NCBI GenBank assembly: GCA_934729465.1
Contig: CAKVEP010000006.1
Span: 1-64,000, forward strand
DNA from: an uncultured Eubacteriales bacterium
GTDB lineage: Bacteria; Bacillota; Clostridia; Oscillospirales; Acutalibacteraceae
Direction: 5' to 3'
DNA length: 64,000 nt
A program made the position numbers and the translations under genes. Positions 36,587-45,344 of this stretch are shown here, piece after piece (the stretch's first letter is position 1; every line of letters starts with the position of its first letter). The notes under the pieces were generated by a model. That model saw nothing but the letters and a program-made list of their open reading frames with translations, was not told the DNA's origin and made no database searches.

Positions 36587-38425
36587 TTATGCGCCCTGCA
36601 TTAATTCCTTAAACTCTTCACCAGACATTTTCTCATTTTGAATTAAGAAGCTAGCTACCTTTTCAACAGCAGCTGCATTATTTTTCAAAATTTCCTCAGT
36701 CTTCTTATAGCACTTCATTATTATACTGCGAACTTCTTGGTCTATTTCAGCGGCTATTTTTTCTGAATAATCCTTAACGTGACCCATGTCTCGCCCTATA
36801 AACACTTCATTGTCTTTTGAACTGTAGACTATCGGTCCAATACTCTCGCTCATGCCGTACTGCGTCACCATTTTTCTTGCTATATTTGTTGCTCTTTCTA
36901 TATCGTTCGATGCACCTGTGGATATATCCTCCAAGTTAAGAGCTTCGGAAACCCTTCCTCCAAGCAGTACAACAATATCTTCCCACATTTTCTTTCTCGA
37001 TACATAGCTTTTGTCCTTCTCCGGCAAAGACATCGTATATCCCCCCGCCATACCTCTCGGGATAATGGATATTTGGTGAACTTCATCCTGTGTTTCGCAA
37101 AAATAAGTTGCAACTGCGTGACCTGCTTCGTGATAAGCCGTCAGCTTTTTCTCATCTTCAGTTATAACCTTAGATTTTTTCTCTGTTCCCACAACAACCT
37201 TTATGGTTGCTTCTTCTATCTCTTTCATCGTTATAAAATTTAGATTTTTACGTGCTGCCAAAAGTGCCGACTCATTTATTAAATTTTCCAAGTCAGCCCC
37301 GGTAAATCCGGCTGTACTTTTCGCTATCGTTCTCAATTTTACATCCGCTGCAAACGGCTTGCCTTTAGCATGTACTCTTAAAATTTCTTCTCTTCCTTTA
37401 ACATCCGGATAGCCAACCGTAACTTGCCTGTCAAACCTACCTGGACGCATCAACGCAGGGTCCAAAATATCCGGACGATTGGTTGCCGCTATCATTATTA
37501 CGCCTTCGTTAGCTCCAAAACCATCCATCTCAACTAAGAGTTGGTTTAACGTCTGTTCACGCTCATCGTGACCTCCGCCCAAACCGGTTCCTCTCTGCCT
37601 GCCGACTGCATCTATTTCATCTATAAATATTATGCACGGAGAATTTTTCTTAGCTTGGTCAAACAAATCTCTAACTCTTGAAGCGCCCACACCAACAAAC
37701 ATTTCAACGAAATCTGAACCTGATATTGAGAAAAACGGTACTCCCGCTTCGCCTGCCACAGCTCTTGCCAAAAGAGTTTTTCCTGTACCCGGAGGTCCAA
37801 CCAAAAGTACTCCCTTTGGTATTCTTGCTCCTAATTCATTATATTTTTTAGGATTTTTCAAAAACTCCACTATTTCAGATAGCTCTTCTTTTTCTTCATC
37901 CGCACCAGCAACATCAGCAAATGTGGCTTTGCGCTTTTCATTGGCTATGTCTTTTAACTTAGCCTTTCCGAAACCCATTTGTCTTCCGCCGTCGCCCATT
38001 ATGGACAGTCTTCTCATGAACAGCCAAGACATTAATCCTAAGAATAAAAGCGGGAACAATACAAACGTTAACGCATTTATAATCCAAGAAGTTTCAGCAG
38101 CCTTTATTAAATTGTAAACCATCGGAGAATCAGGATTTTCTTTGTTATATTCATCAACATAATCCTTTATATCCATATACATTAAATTCACACTCGGAGC
38201 CGAATAATAGATTGTTTCCCCATCTTTTAGTTTAAGTTCCATGTCTCCCGAACCCAAGTTCATGCTATATTCGGTCACTTCATGCTGTTTGAATTTATTA
38301 ACAATTTCTGAATAATTATATGATTTTTGCGCTGTTAGACTATTTATTGCCGAAAATATCAATATTATAATAATAGGCAATCCTAAAACCATCGCCATAT
38401 TTTTTAGCATTTTTTTGTTATCCAA
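36587..38425 (-). CDS. ftsH: ATP-dependent zinc metalloprotease FtsH
   Basis: This 612-residue membrane AAA protease has TM1 at about 11-30, a short extracytoplasmic domain, and TM2 at about 115-137. Walker [19 protein letters not shown] is at 210 onward, Walker [16 protein letters not shown], the second-region arginines are in [19 protein letters not shown], and the zinc site is [12 protein letters not shown]. All motifs are intact. The start is TTG at 38425 with AAAGGAG upstream. It closes the tilS-hpt-ftsH cluster conserved in Firmicutes. Confidence 0.97.
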   Translation of the reverse strand: MDNKKMLKNMAMVLGLPIIIILIFSAINSLTAQKSYNYSEIVNKFKQHEVTEYSMNLGSGDMELKLKDGETIYYSAPSVNLMYMDIKDYVDEYNKENPDSPMVYNLIKAAETSWIINALTFVLFPLLFLGLMSWLFMRRLSIMGDGGRQMGFGKAKLKDIANEKRKATFADVAGADEEKEELSEIVEFLKNPKKYNELGARIPKGVLLVGPPGTGKTLLARAVAGEAGVPFFSISGSDFVEMFVGVGASRVRDLFDQAKKNSPCIIFIDEIDAVGRQRGTGLGGGHDEREQTLNQLLVEMDGFGANEGVIMIAATNRPDILDPALMRPGRFDRQVTVGYPDVKGREEILRVHAKGKPFAADVKLRTIAKSTAGFTGADLENLINESALLAARKNLNFITMKEIEEATIKVVVGTEKKSKVITEDEKKLTAYHEAGHAVATYFCETQDEVHQISIIPRGMAGGYTMSLPEKDKSYVSRKKMWEDIVVLLGGRVSEALNLEDISTGASNDIERATNIARKMVTQYGMSESIGPIVYSSKDNEVFIGRDMGHVKDYSEKIAAEIDQEVRSIIMKCYKKTEEILKNNAAAVEKVASFLIQNEKMSGEEFKELMQGA

Positions 38426-38455
38426 AGTTCAACCAACTCCTTTATCAATTTACCT

Positions 38456-38992
38456 TTAGCTGTATATTTCGCTCTTAAGGCAACCTATAAAAGGTAAATT
38501 TCTATATTTTTCATCATAATCAAGACCATAACCAACAATAAATTCATCTGGTATTTCAAAGCCACTATAATCGGCAGTTATGTTAACTTTCCTTCTTTGA
38601 GGTTTGTCTAGCAATGTACATATTTTTATACTTTTCGGATTTCTTGACTTCAATAATTTCAGGATATAATCAAGCGTTAATCCGCTGTCTAACACATCTT
38701 CAACAACTAAAAGGTCATAACCTTCAATGGGTTTGTCTAAATCTTTTATTATTTTTACCTCTCCGCTACTTTTTGTGCCTCCGTTGTAGCTCGACACTGC
38801 CATAAAATCTATTCTACATGGTATTGTTATTTTTCTCATTAAATCAGACATAAATATAACTGAACCTTTTAAAATGCTAACCATTAAAAGATTTTTGTCT
38901 TTGTAGTCTTCACTTATTTTTGCCCCTAAATCGCTTACTATCTCAGCAATTTTTTCTTCACTTATCATAACTTTCTCAACAGAGTTAATCAT
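38456..38992 (-). CDS. hpt: Hypoxanthine phosphoribosyltransferase
   Basis: This 178-residue purine salvage enzyme converts hypoxanthine or guanine to IMP or GMP using PRPP. The PRPP loop is LLVVEDVLDSGLTLDYIL; MVSILKGSVIFMSDLMRKI and EFIVGYGLDYDEKYRNLP are also typical. ATG at 38992 overlaps the tilS stop by 8 bases. With upp and tdk elsewhere in the window it shows a clear reliance on base and nucleoside salvage. Confidence 0.97.
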   Translation of the reverse strand: MINSVEKVMISEEKIAEIVSDLGAKISEDYKDKNLLMVSILKGSVIFMSDLMRKITIPCRIDFMAVSSYNGGTKSSGEVKIIKDLDKPIEGYDLLVVEDVLDSGLTLDYILKLLKSRNPKSIKICTLLDKPQRRKVNITADYSGFEIPDEFIVGYGLDYDEKYRNLPFIGCLKSEIYS

Positions 38993-40343
38993 TAGTATGC
39001 TCTCTCCTTATAACAGTAACAAATTTTGTATTCCCTCTAACCTTACAATCCTCGCATATTCCAATTCCGTCAATCCATATAACATTACTTCCGCTTGCAA
39101 GCATCACTATCTTGTTTCGATTTTCTTCCGGGATTTTAATTTCGTTAAATAATTTTTTAACTTTCTTAGTTAGCCCTCTCCCTGCCTGACAAAACACATC
39201 ACCTTGTCTTCTATTTCTAAAAACAGAATTTTTAGGAATTTTATCACTATCAAGCGAAACATAATTAATTAAATTACCATTTTTAACCAATTCTTTATAT
39301 TCATTAATTGGGAATATTTTAATTATGAACCTTCTGCCCGATTCTGTCAATACATTTGTATTGAAAAATTTATGCTCCCATTCAACTTTTTCATTTCGAC
39401 TCTCTCTTTTACTGAGTTTCGTTCCATTTACATAAATATTCACATCGCACGGCAACGTTACCGCTCCGTGATCATCGTCTATAATCCTTCGGGCATATTC
39501 TATATGCTTACTTTCAATTTCACCCGGACAGTAATCTTCTAAAATTTTTTTTACCACTCTATTTTTTATAACACTTTTCAACGGCTTTATACATTCTATA
39601 TCATACCCATCCAAAAGCTTAGCCTTATTAAATTTTTCTTGAGCCAATTCATCTAAATAGCTCTCTTCTTCTATATTTTGAAATATCATCCTTCTAAAGG
39701 TGTTGTCAAACATCTCATTAATATTTTTAAGTACAGAAACCACATTTATTCTTATTTTATTTCTAGTGTAATCTTCGGTAAGATTGGTGCTGTCTGTTAC
39801 GAAACTTAATTTATTTTTTTGACAATACTTCTCTATTTCATCTCTCGAAACAAATATTAAAGGACGAATTATATTTTTTCTAACTGGCGGTATGCCACAC
39901 AAACCTTTTAGCCCACAACCTCTTGTCATGTTCAATATCACGGTTTCTTCGCTGTCTGACAAAGTGTGAGCCGTTGCTATCTTGCCTCCAAACTTTTCAC
40001 ATAGTTCGTTAAAATATTTATACCTCTCAGTTCTTCCGCATTCCTCAAGACCCACGCCTCTATCTTTTGCAAGCCTTTTTATATCTACTCTTTTTACATA
40101 CAAATCTATTCCTAGTTTTTCACAAAAATTCTTTACAAATTCTTCATCTCTATCGGCTTCTTCGCCTCTTATACAATGATTAACGTGTGCTGCGATTACA
40201 TTCACATTATTACGCTCATTATAATTAGCTAAAAAGTGAGCAAGTGAAACAGAATCTGCTCCCCCGGAAAGTCCAACAATTATATTATCGCCGTGGTTAA
40301 TCATATTAAATTTCTCTATTGTTTGACACACTCTAATATTCAA
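38985..40343 (-). CDS. tilS: tRNA(Ile)-lysidine synthase
   Basis: This 452-residue N-type ATP pyrophosphatase modifies C34 of tRNA-Ile(CAU) to lysidine. The PP-loop is SGGADS at about 26-31 (IIVGLSGGADSVSLAHFL), followed by HVNHCIRGEEADRDEEFV and ATAHTLSDSEETVILNMTRG. The C-terminal tRNA-binding region ends near FVTVIRREHTND. The frame is open to 40433, but TTG at 40343 with AGGAGG 9 bases upstream is the best start and overlaps dnaB by 11 bases. Confidence 0.95.
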   Translation of the reverse strand: MNIRVCQTIEKFNMINHGDNIIVGLSGGADSVSLAHFLANYNERNNVNVIAAHVNHCIRGEEADRDEEFVKNFCEKLGIDLYVKRVDIKRLAKDRGVGLEECGRTERYKYFNELCEKFGGKIATAHTLSDSEETVILNMTRGCGLKGLCGIPPVRKNIIRPLIFVSRDEIEKYCQKNKLSFVTDSTNLTEDYTRNKIRINVVSVLKNINEMFDNTFRRMIFQNIEEESYLDELAQEKFNKAKLLDGYDIECIKPLKSVIKNRVVKKILEDYCPGEIESKHIEYARRIIDDDHGAVTLPCDVNIYVNGTKLSKRESRNEKVEWEHKFFNTNVLTESGRRFIIKIFPINEYKELVKNGNLINYVSLDSDKIPKNSVFRNRRQGDVFCQAGRGLTKKVKKLFNEIKIPEENRNKIVMLASGSNVIWIDGIGICEDCKVRGNTKFVTVIRREHTND

Positions 40344-41700
40344 CTTTGTTAACCTCCTGAGCCGTAAAACGCATATACTCTCCCTGCCAGTGCAGCGATA
40401 CTGTTCTTGTTTCTCCATGACGGTTCTTCGCAACTATACATTCCCCACTGTTTTTATCAACACTTTCTTCAACATTATCTGATGTGTAGTATCCCTCTCT
40501 ATACAAAAATAATACTATATCAGCGTCTTGCTCAATAGAACCGGAATCTCTTAAATCTGAAAGTAACGGTCTGTGGTCTGTTCTTTGCTCGCTGGCACGT
40601 GACAACTGTGATAATGTTATTACCGGAGCATTTATCTCCTTTGCCATTATTTTCAAGTTTCTTGTAATTTCAGAAATTTCCTGAACACGGTTATCTATTT
40701 TTTTTGCACTAGCCATTAATTGAAGATAATCTATAACAACAAGGTCAACGTTTTTAAGTCTTCTTAATTTAGCTTTCATCTCAGGAACCGTTATTCCGGG
40801 AGTGTCGTCTAAATAAATTTGTGTTTTAGACAAAACATCTCCTGCCTCTATAAGCCTAACCCACTCATCTTCAGTTAACTTTCCTGTTCTAAGGTTTTGA
40901 CCGGAAACCATTCCCTGCGTCGACATCATTCTTGATACTAATTGTTCTTTTGTCATTTCTAGCGAGAAAAAGGCAACCTTCATTCCTTCTCTTATAGCAA
41001 CATTTTCAGCTATATTTAACGCAAAACTTGTTTTTCCCATACCCGGTCTTGCCGCAAGAAGTATTAAATCAGACCTGTTAAGTCCCATTATTACTCTATC
41101 TAAATCGCCTATTCCCGTTGGTATTCCGCTGTACTCATTGCTTAAATCAGAATTTAAAGCGTCGAGTCGGTCAAAAGTTTGAATAACAATTTCATTAATT
41201 TTTTGAAGTCCTTGCACACTCTTGCCTTGACGAATATCAAAAATTCTTTGCTCAGCCGAGTCTAATAATTCAGAAGCGTCCAAATCACTACCAGACGCAT
41301 CTTCTATCATTTCTCTTGCTGTTATTATTAAAGTTCTGACGTCATATTTGTCCCTTACTATCTTTGCGTAAGTTTCAACATTCGAAATCGAAGGAACCAC
41401 CTGAGCTAATTGAAGTAAGTATGTTTTACAAACGTTTTCTTCAATTTTTCCTTCAGTTTTCAGTTTTTCAAGCACTGTAACATAATCCACAGCCTGCCCC
41501 AAGGTGAACATATCGAGCATAGCGGAATATATTAATTTGTGATTTGATATATGAAAATACTCAGGATTAGGCAATATCTCGGCTACCCTGTCAAGACATT
41601 GTGAATCTAGCAGTATTGCCCCCAATACCGATTGTTCCGCATCTAAACTATAAGGCAACTTTAGACCGTCATATCCTGTTGTCACTTTAACATTGTCCAT
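40333..41700 (-). CDS. dnaB: Replicative DNA helicase DnaB
   Basis: This 455-residue hexameric helicase has the N-terminal domain LPYSLDAEQSVLGAILLDSQ, Walker A AARPGMGKTSFALNIAENVA, and VVIDYLQLMAS (Walker B). The SQLSRASEQRTDHRPLLSDL and DADIVLFLYREGYY blocks are also present. Full length, no intein. In many Firmicutes gdpP-rplI-dnaB are contiguous; here gdpP-rplI lies 14 kb away. ATG at 41700 has a GGGCGG site upstream. Confidence 0.97.
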   Translation of the reverse strand: MDNVKVTTGYDGLKLPYSLDAEQSVLGAILLDSQCLDRVAEILPNPEYFHISNHKLIYSAMLDMFTLGQAVDYVTVLEKLKTEGKIEENVCKTYLLQLAQVVPSISNVETYAKIVRDKYDVRTLIITAREMIEDASGSDLDASELLDSAEQRIFDIRQGKSVQGLQKINEIVIQTFDRLDALNSDLSNEYSGIPTGIGDLDRVIMGLNRSDLILLAARPGMGKTSFALNIAENVAIREGMKVAFFSLEMTKEQLVSRMMSTQGMVSGQNLRTGKLTEDEWVRLIEAGDVLSKTQIYLDDTPGITVPEMKAKLRRLKNVDLVVIDYLQLMASAKKIDNRVQEISEITRNLKIMAKEINAPVITLSQLSRASEQRTDHRPLLSDLRDSGSIEQDADIVLFLYREGYYTSDNVEESVDKNSGECIVAKNRHGETRTVSLHWQGEYMRFTAQEVNKVEY

Positions 41701-41744
41701 TCAAATCACCGCCCATAAACATTACACAACCAAAACCACATCTT

Positions 41745-42305
41745 CTAAGCCTTTCCCTTTGACCAACAATTATAACACAACGCCATATACTTATCATTGC
41801 CACCTATGTCAATTTGTTTTCCGTCATAAATTATTTTATCGCCGTTGTACCTTGCGTTTATTATCGCTTTTTTACTGCACTTGCTACACATAGATTGTAT
41901 TTCTCTAATAGTGTCACATATTTCAATCAATCTTTTGCTACCCTCAAACAAATTACCCATATAATCGGTTTTCAGCCCGTAGCACATAACCATTATTCCG
42001 TTATCAGCCATTTTTCTTAGTTCGTCCACCTGACTTGCCGTTAAAAACTGAGCTTCATCTACTATTATAGTATCAAAGTCCCCCTCATTTTTAACAACAT
42101 CTAAAACTGTGTCTTCCTTGCCAATTAGCAGTGCCTCACACTCCAATCCCATTCTGGACTTTACTAATTTTTCTCCGTATCTAGTATCTACGCTCGGCTT
42201 TATTAATAGAACTTTCCTGCCGTGTTCTTCAAAATTAAATTTTTTCATCAGCGCATTCGCTGTTTTACTAGACCCCATAACACCATAATAAAAATACAGT
42301 TTCAT
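41745..42305 (-). CDS. tdk: Thymidine kinase
   Basis: This 186-residue type II thymidine kinase supplies dTMP from thymidine. The P-loop is FYYGVMGSSKTANALMKKFN at the N-terminus, the DEAQFLTASQVDEL Walker B follows, and zinc-binding pairs are CSKCSKKA and CYNCWSKGKA. ATG at 42305 is placed 7 bases after GGGG; the ATG at 42311 is too close. dTTP from this route also feeds rfbA for dTDP-sugars. Confidence 0.95.
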   Translation of the reverse strand: MKLYFYYGVMGSSKTANALMKKFNFEEHGRKVLLIKPSVDTRYGEKLVKSRMGLECEALLIGKEDTVLDVVKNEGDFDTIIVDEAQFLTASQVDELRKMADNGIMVMCYGLKTDYMGNLFEGSKRLIEICDTIREIQSMCSKCSKKAIINARYNGDKIIYDGKQIDIGGNDKYMALCYNCWSKGKA

Positions 42306-42396
42306 AAACATACCCCAATCAAAAATATTCCAATTTTATATTGTACTATAAAAAATAATTTTTTACTAGTATATAAAACATTCTCAAAAACAAAAC

Positions 42397-42418
42397 TAGC
42401 CCTGAATTTACAGAGCTA
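42397..42418 (-). terminator. Terminator after the C39-like protease gene
   Basis: TAGCTCTG pairs with CAGGGCTA (one G-U) around a 6-base loop, followed on the minus strand by GTTTTGTTTTT, 14 bases past the stop at 42432. It isolates the protease as a single-gene transcript. Confidence 0.7.
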
Positions 42419-42431
42419 ATTTTAAAAATTA

Positions 42432-43079
42432 TTAAAGATAAAATTTCTGCTGATTTTCTCCGTCACACAAAGATATCATCTCATACTGCTGATAACCTTG
42501 ATACTTCTTCAAAAATTCATCTATTGAGTATTTAGTAGGGGTACAAAATCCGCCTTTATCCGAAGTTTTCAAAGAATCATGAACTAACACTCCTTTTCCG
42601 TTTTCATCATATTGAACCAAAACCCAATGTCCTAAATCTTTTTGCTCTCCTTCCTGTGTGCTACTGTTACAAGTGAAAAGAAACAATTTTTGAATTTTTA
42701 ATTCGGTTTCAAAGTGTTTTTTAAAATTTTCGCCCGAGGTTATGACGCACCTTGAATGTTTTCCGTTTTTATTGATTAAATCACATATATTTCCATCGCT
42801 TATATACCCTATAGCTGCACTTTCAAAGTCATTTGAAATTTCAGCTAATTGTTTAACCAAACCACCTTGAGAAACAGAAATATTGTTTGCATTCAGTAAT
42901 CCTTCCAGTGCAGCATAACCACACCATAACGCTCCATTTTGACGTTTTATAAGTCTTGGCATCGAAGTTCCATAGTCTTTTTTAACGTCTCTAATCATCA
43001 ACACAACAGCTCCAGAAGCAGCAACTACGTCTATTGAAGCAACGACACCAATCATAATCTTTTTGACACTCTCGAGCAT
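42432..43079 (-). CDS. Membrane-anchored C39-like cysteine protease
   Basis: This is a 215-residue papain-fold protein. A hydrophobic N-terminal segment (about 8-28, followed by RDVKK) acts as a signal anchor or signal peptide. The catalytic pattern fits C39-like peptidases: Gln47 six residues before Cys53 (LWCGYAALEGLL), His151 in GHWVLVQYD and Asp168 in VLVHDSLKT. No ABC transporter or bacteriocin gene is adjacent, unlike classical C39 proteins. It has its own promoter and terminator. In a probable intracellular bacterium it may act outside the cell on host or competitor proteins (inference); the target is unknown. ATG at 43079 has GAGGGG upstream. Confidence 0.7.
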   Translation of the reverse strand: MLESVKKIMIGVVASIDVVAASGAVVLMIRDVKKDYGTSMPRLIKRQNGALWCGYAALEGLLNANNISVSQGGLVKQLAEISNDFESAAIGYISDGNICDLINKNGKHSRCVITSGENFKKHFETELKIQKLFLFTCNSSTQEGEQKDLGHWVLVQYDENGKGVLVHDSLKTSDKGGFCTPTKYSIDEFLKKYQGYQQYEMISLCDGENQQKFYL

Positions 43080-43113
43080 GAGTTCCCCTCGCTTTCAAAT
43101 TTATTTTAATATC

Positions 43114-43142
43114 ATTTTAACACACTTTTTTTATTTTGTCTA
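43114..43142 (-). promoter_or_regulatory. Promoter of the C39-like protease gene
   Basis: TAGACA (43142-43137) and TAAAAT (43119-43114) are 17 bases apart on the minus strand. The -35 abuts the stop codon of the xer gene. Confidence 0.6.
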
Positions 43143-44117
43143 CTATTCGTCGCAAAGAGGATTTAAGTCAAAAGCTTTTTTCACTTGACTATTAGATAAA
43201 TGCGTATATATTTCAGTCGTTCCTAAATTTTCATGACCGAGTATGTCTTTAAGTATCCTAACGTCCACATTGCCGTATTGATACATTAAAGTTGCTGCAG
43301 TATGCCTTAATTTATGTACAGAATAACCTTGTCCCCCCAAGCCTATCACTCTTAAATACATATTCACTAAATGCTGAACAGTTTTAGGACTTATCCTTCT
43401 ATTATTTCTGCTTATAAAAAATGCATCCTTATCTTTTGTTTTATCAACACTTCTTACATTTTTATATCTATCTATGGCTTTTCTACAAGCATTGTTTAGA
43501 TATATCATACGCTCCTTGTTGCCTTTACCGGTTACTTTTAAAGTGTTGTCTTCACGTATGTCGCTCAAGTTTATCCCCACGAGTTCAGACAATCTTAATC
43601 CACAATTCAAAAGTAACGTTAAAATACAATAGTCTCTTTCCTTATATACGCTATTGTAGCTATCAACCGCTTTCAACAACATCTTACTTTGTTCTAACGT
43701 TAAAAATTTTGGTAAGGATTCCTTAGCCTTAGGGGTTTCAAGCTCTTTTAAAGGATTTTCTTTTAAATCTCCTGTTTTGGTAGTTAGATAATTAAAAAGA
43801 GCTCTTAAACTACTGGCTTTTCTCGACCGTGTTCTTGCATTATTTTTCCTTTCGGATATTAGATAATTCATGTACTCAAACACATCAACAAGCTGTATTC
43901 CTTCAATAAGAGTTATGTCAACATCGTCGATAGGTATATCTTCCATTTCACAGTCTTTGCTTACAAGACCTCTTACCTTTTTCATATATCTAAAAAAGGT
44001 CCTCAAATCTATGAAATACTCCTCAACTGTTTTTGGAGATTTTCCTCTTATAGTTTGCATATATCCTAAAAAACCTCTCAAAATTTCCGGAGCTTGTTTT
44101 AACAATTCTTCTTTCAC
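43143..44117 (-). CDS. Tyrosine recombinase of the XerC/XerD family
   Basis: This 324-residue recombinase resolves chromosome dimers in known homologues. The N-terminal SAM-like domain contains YMQTIRGKSPKTVEEYFIDL. The catalytic residues are present: Arg in LNCGLRLSELVGI, Lys in VTGKGNKERMIYL, the HKLRHTAATLMYQYG box, His in ILGHENLGTTE and Tyr in IYTHLS. The frame extends to 44171, but GTG at 44117 with AAAGGAAG upstream is the likely start. It lies downstream of a tRNA terminator, not next to any visible integrated element, so a housekeeping role is likely. Confidence 0.9.
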   Translation of the reverse strand: MKEELLKQAPEILRGFLGYMQTIRGKSPKTVEEYFIDLRTFFRYMKKVRGLVSKDCEMEDIPIDDVDITLIEGIQLVDVFEYMNYLISERKNNARTRSRKASSLRALFNYLTTKTGDLKENPLKELETPKAKESLPKFLTLEQSKMLLKAVDSYNSVYKERDYCILTLLLNCGLRLSELVGINLSDIREDNTLKVTGKGNKERMIYLNNACRKAIDRYKNVRSVDKTKDKDAFFISRNNRRISPKTVQHLVNMYLRVIGLGGQGYSVHKLRHTAATLMYQYGNVDVRILKDILGHENLGTTEIYTHLSNSQVKKAFDLNPLCDE

Positions 44118-44150
44118 TATCTGTACACTTCCTTTTAATAAAACAAAAAT

Positions 44151-44176
44151 ATCCAATGTTGTTAACAACATCAGAT
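44151..44176 (-). terminator. Terminator of the tRNA-Trp/tRNA-Thr transcript
   Basis: ATCTGATGTTG pairs with CAACATTGGAT (with G-U pairs) around TTAA, followed on the minus strand by ATTTTTGTTTT, 12 bases past the tRNA-Thr CCA end. It also lies in the leader of the xer gene. Confidence 0.7.
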
Positions 44177-44187
44177 ATTTAAATTCA

Positions 44188-44263
44188 TGGAGCTGATAAT
44201 GCGATTCGAACGCACGACCTCATCCTTACCAAGGATGTGCTCTGCCTACTGAGCTATATCAGC
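44188..44263 (-). tRNA. tRNA-Thr (anticodon GGT)
   Basis: This is a 76-base cloverleaf with acceptor GCTGATA/TATCAGC, D-arm AGCTCAGTAGGCAGAGC, anticodon stem CATCC/GGATG with loop TTGGTAA, and TPsiC arm with GTTCGAATC. The CCA end is encoded. It is co-transcribed after tRNA-Trp from the promoter at 44420-44448. Confidence 0.95.
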
Positions 44264-44319
44264 AACTTTTTACTCTGTTTAAAAACTCGATATAATTTAA
44301 ACATTTCATATAATAAAAA

Positions 44320-44395
44320 TGGCAGGGGCAGAAGGATTCGAACCCTCGGCACGCGGTTTTGGAGACCGCTGCTCTACCATCTGAGCTATGCCCCT
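44320..44395 (-). tRNA. tRNA-Trp (anticodon CCA)
   Basis: This 76-base cloverleaf has acceptor AGGGGCA/TGCCCCT with discriminator G, D-arm AGCTCAGATGGTAGAGC and anticodon stem GCGGT/ACCGC with loop CTCCAAA. The TPsiC loop GGTTCGAATCC is present, and the terminal CCA is encoded. Confidence 0.95.
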
Positions 44396-44419
44396 AACTT
44401 AAAAACTGTAGCAAGGATT

Positions 44420-44448
44420 ATTCTACACCTTAGTAAAATGATTGTCAA
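44420..44448 (-). promoter_or_regulatory. Promoter of tRNA-Trp/tRNA-Thr
   Basis: TTGACA (44448-44443) and TAGAAT (44425-44420) are 17 bases apart on the minus strand, with a start near 44413, 18 bases before the tRNA-Trp 5' end. Confidence 0.75.
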
Positions 44449-44504
44449 GCAATTTAACAAAAATTTTATTTTGCTTCCCAGCCACAGTTTTAAAAAACAA
44501 TAAA

Positions 44505-44780
44505 TTAATTACTGCCTTGTTCACTGTTTTGTTCGCTATTAACTTTCCCTTCAATATAATTCACAATATCTTCAACGGTGTGCATATCTTCTACATTTTC
44601 TTCCATAACCTCAAAATCAAACTCATCTTCTATCATTTGAACAAGCTCAGCAAAATCTAGTGAATCTGCTCCTAAATCTTCAATAATTCTAGTGTCAAGA
44701 TTGATTTTACTTTCGTCACAACAAAATTGCTCGCTAAGAATAAGTTTAACCTTTTCTAAAACTAACTCATCTAAAACCAA
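44505..44780 (-). CDS. acpP: Acyl carrier protein
   Basis: This is an ACP of about 90 residues. The phosphopantetheine serine is in EDLGADSLDFAELVQMIEDE, and the C-terminal tail is Ser/Glu/Asn-rich. The frame is open to a GTG at 44789 that is fused to the SD (GGAGGTG), so the TTG at 44780, 8 bases after GGAGG, is a better start. The N-terminus contains a near duplication (LVLDE, LVLEK). It is a single gene with its own promoter, away from the fab genes; partner to plsX at 24674. Confidence 0.93.
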   Translation of the reverse strand: MVLDELVLEKVKLILSEQFCCDESKINLDTRIIEDLGADSLDFAELVQMIEDEFDFEVMEENVEDMHTVEDIVNYIEGKVNSEQNSEQGSN

Positions 44781-44831
44781 CTCATTCACCTCCCGATTAC
44801 TTGAATATTATTTCACTGCTTACATTTACAT

Positions 44832-44860
44832 ATATTATTTTTAAATAATTCTTTTGTCAA
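44832..44860 (-). promoter_or_regulatory. Promoter of acpP
   Basis: TTGACA (44860-44855) and TAATAT (44837-44832) are 17 bases apart on the minus strand, giving a leader of about 45 bases. It is back-to-back with the plus-strand tRNA-Leu promoter. Confidence 0.65.
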
Positions 44861-44922
44861 GATGTAAAACAAAATATTTTTGAGAATATTTTGATTAATT
44901 TCTAATATTTTTAAAAAAACAG

Positions 44923-44951
44923 TTGACTTGCGTAAATTTAAATGATATACT
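44923..44951 (+). promoter_or_regulatory. Promoter of tRNA-Leu
   Basis: TTGACT (44923-44928) and TATACT (44946-44951) are 17 bases apart, with a start near 44958, just before the tRNA. Confidence 0.8.
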
Positions 44952-44962
44952 ACTTTAAGTAA

Positions 44963-45048
44963 GCCGGTGTGTTGGAATGGCAGACGAGGCGGACTCAAAA
45001 TCCGTTGGTGGTGACACCGTGTGGGTTCAAGTCCCACCACCGGCACCA
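44963..45048 (+). tRNA. tRNA-Leu (anticodon CAA)
   Basis: This 86-base class II tRNA has acceptor GCCGGTG/CACCGGC, discriminator A and an encoded CCA. The anticodon stem is GCGGA/TCCGT with loop CTCAAAA (anticodon CAA), followed by a long variable arm and the TPsiC loop GTTCAAGTC. It reads UUG codons. Confidence 0.95.
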
Positions 45049-45055
45049 AATAATT

Positions 45056-45096
45056 CGCTAGACCTAATTTTTATGTAATAGGGTCTAGCGTTTTTT
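45056..45096 (+). terminator. Terminator of tRNA-Leu
   Basis: CGCTAGACC and GGTCTAGCG form a perfect 9-bp stem around a 17-base loop, followed by TTTTTT. It starts 8 bases after the tRNA CCA end. Confidence 0.85.
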
Positions 45097-45124
45097 ATAT
45101 TGAAGTACTTATATTTAAAATTTT

Positions 45125-45159
45125 AAAAGAGGCTAAACCATAAAAAGTTTAACCTCTTT
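45125..45159. terminator. Second hairpin between tRNA-Leu and tRNA-Tyr
   Basis: AAAGAGG-TAAAC pairs with GTTTA-CCTCTTT around an A-rich loop, flanked by T-rich sequence on the plus side and by TTTTAAAATTTT on the minus side. Since tRNA-Leu and tRNA-Tyr each have their own closer terminator, it may back up either one or end a short unannotated minus-strand RNA. Confidence 0.5.
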
Positions 45160-45225
45160 CCTTTTATATCAACAATGTGTAAATAAGCATAGTATGTGAA
45201 TGTGATAAAAATTTGCAAAAGAAAA

Positions 45226-45247
45226 ACCATTGACTAAAGTCAATGGT
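45226..45247 (-). terminator. Terminator of tRNA-Thr/tRNA-Tyr
   Basis: A perfect stem ACCATTGAC/GTCAATGGT with a 4-base loop is followed on the minus strand by TTTTCTTTT, 6 bases past the tRNA-Tyr CCA end. Confidence 0.85.
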
Positions 45248-45253
45248 CCGTGA

Positions 45254-45338
45254 TGGTGGGAGATGGTGGATTCGAACCACCGAAGTCAGAGACAACAGAT
45301 TTACAGTCTGCCCCCTTTGGCCGCTCGGGAAATCTCCC
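45254..45338 (-). tRNA. tRNA-Tyr (anticodon GTA)
   Basis: This 85-base class II tRNA has acceptor GGGAGAT/ATCTCCC, discriminator A and encoded CCA, anticodon stem CAGAC/TCTG with GTA in the loop, and a long variable arm. The TPsiC loop is GGTTCGAATCC. It is downstream of tRNA-Thr(TGT) in the same transcript. Confidence 0.94.
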
Positions 45339-45344
45339 ACAAAA

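Noticed and set aside
43143..44117. Xer recombinase plus neighbouring tRNAs as an integrated mobile element
   Set aside because: No attachment-site repeats, integrase-linked cargo or excisionase were found; motifs and length fit the housekeeping Xer enzyme.
44237..44503. A plus-strand 88-codon frame
   Set aside because: It crosses the tRNA-Trp gene and the tRNA promoter; no SD.
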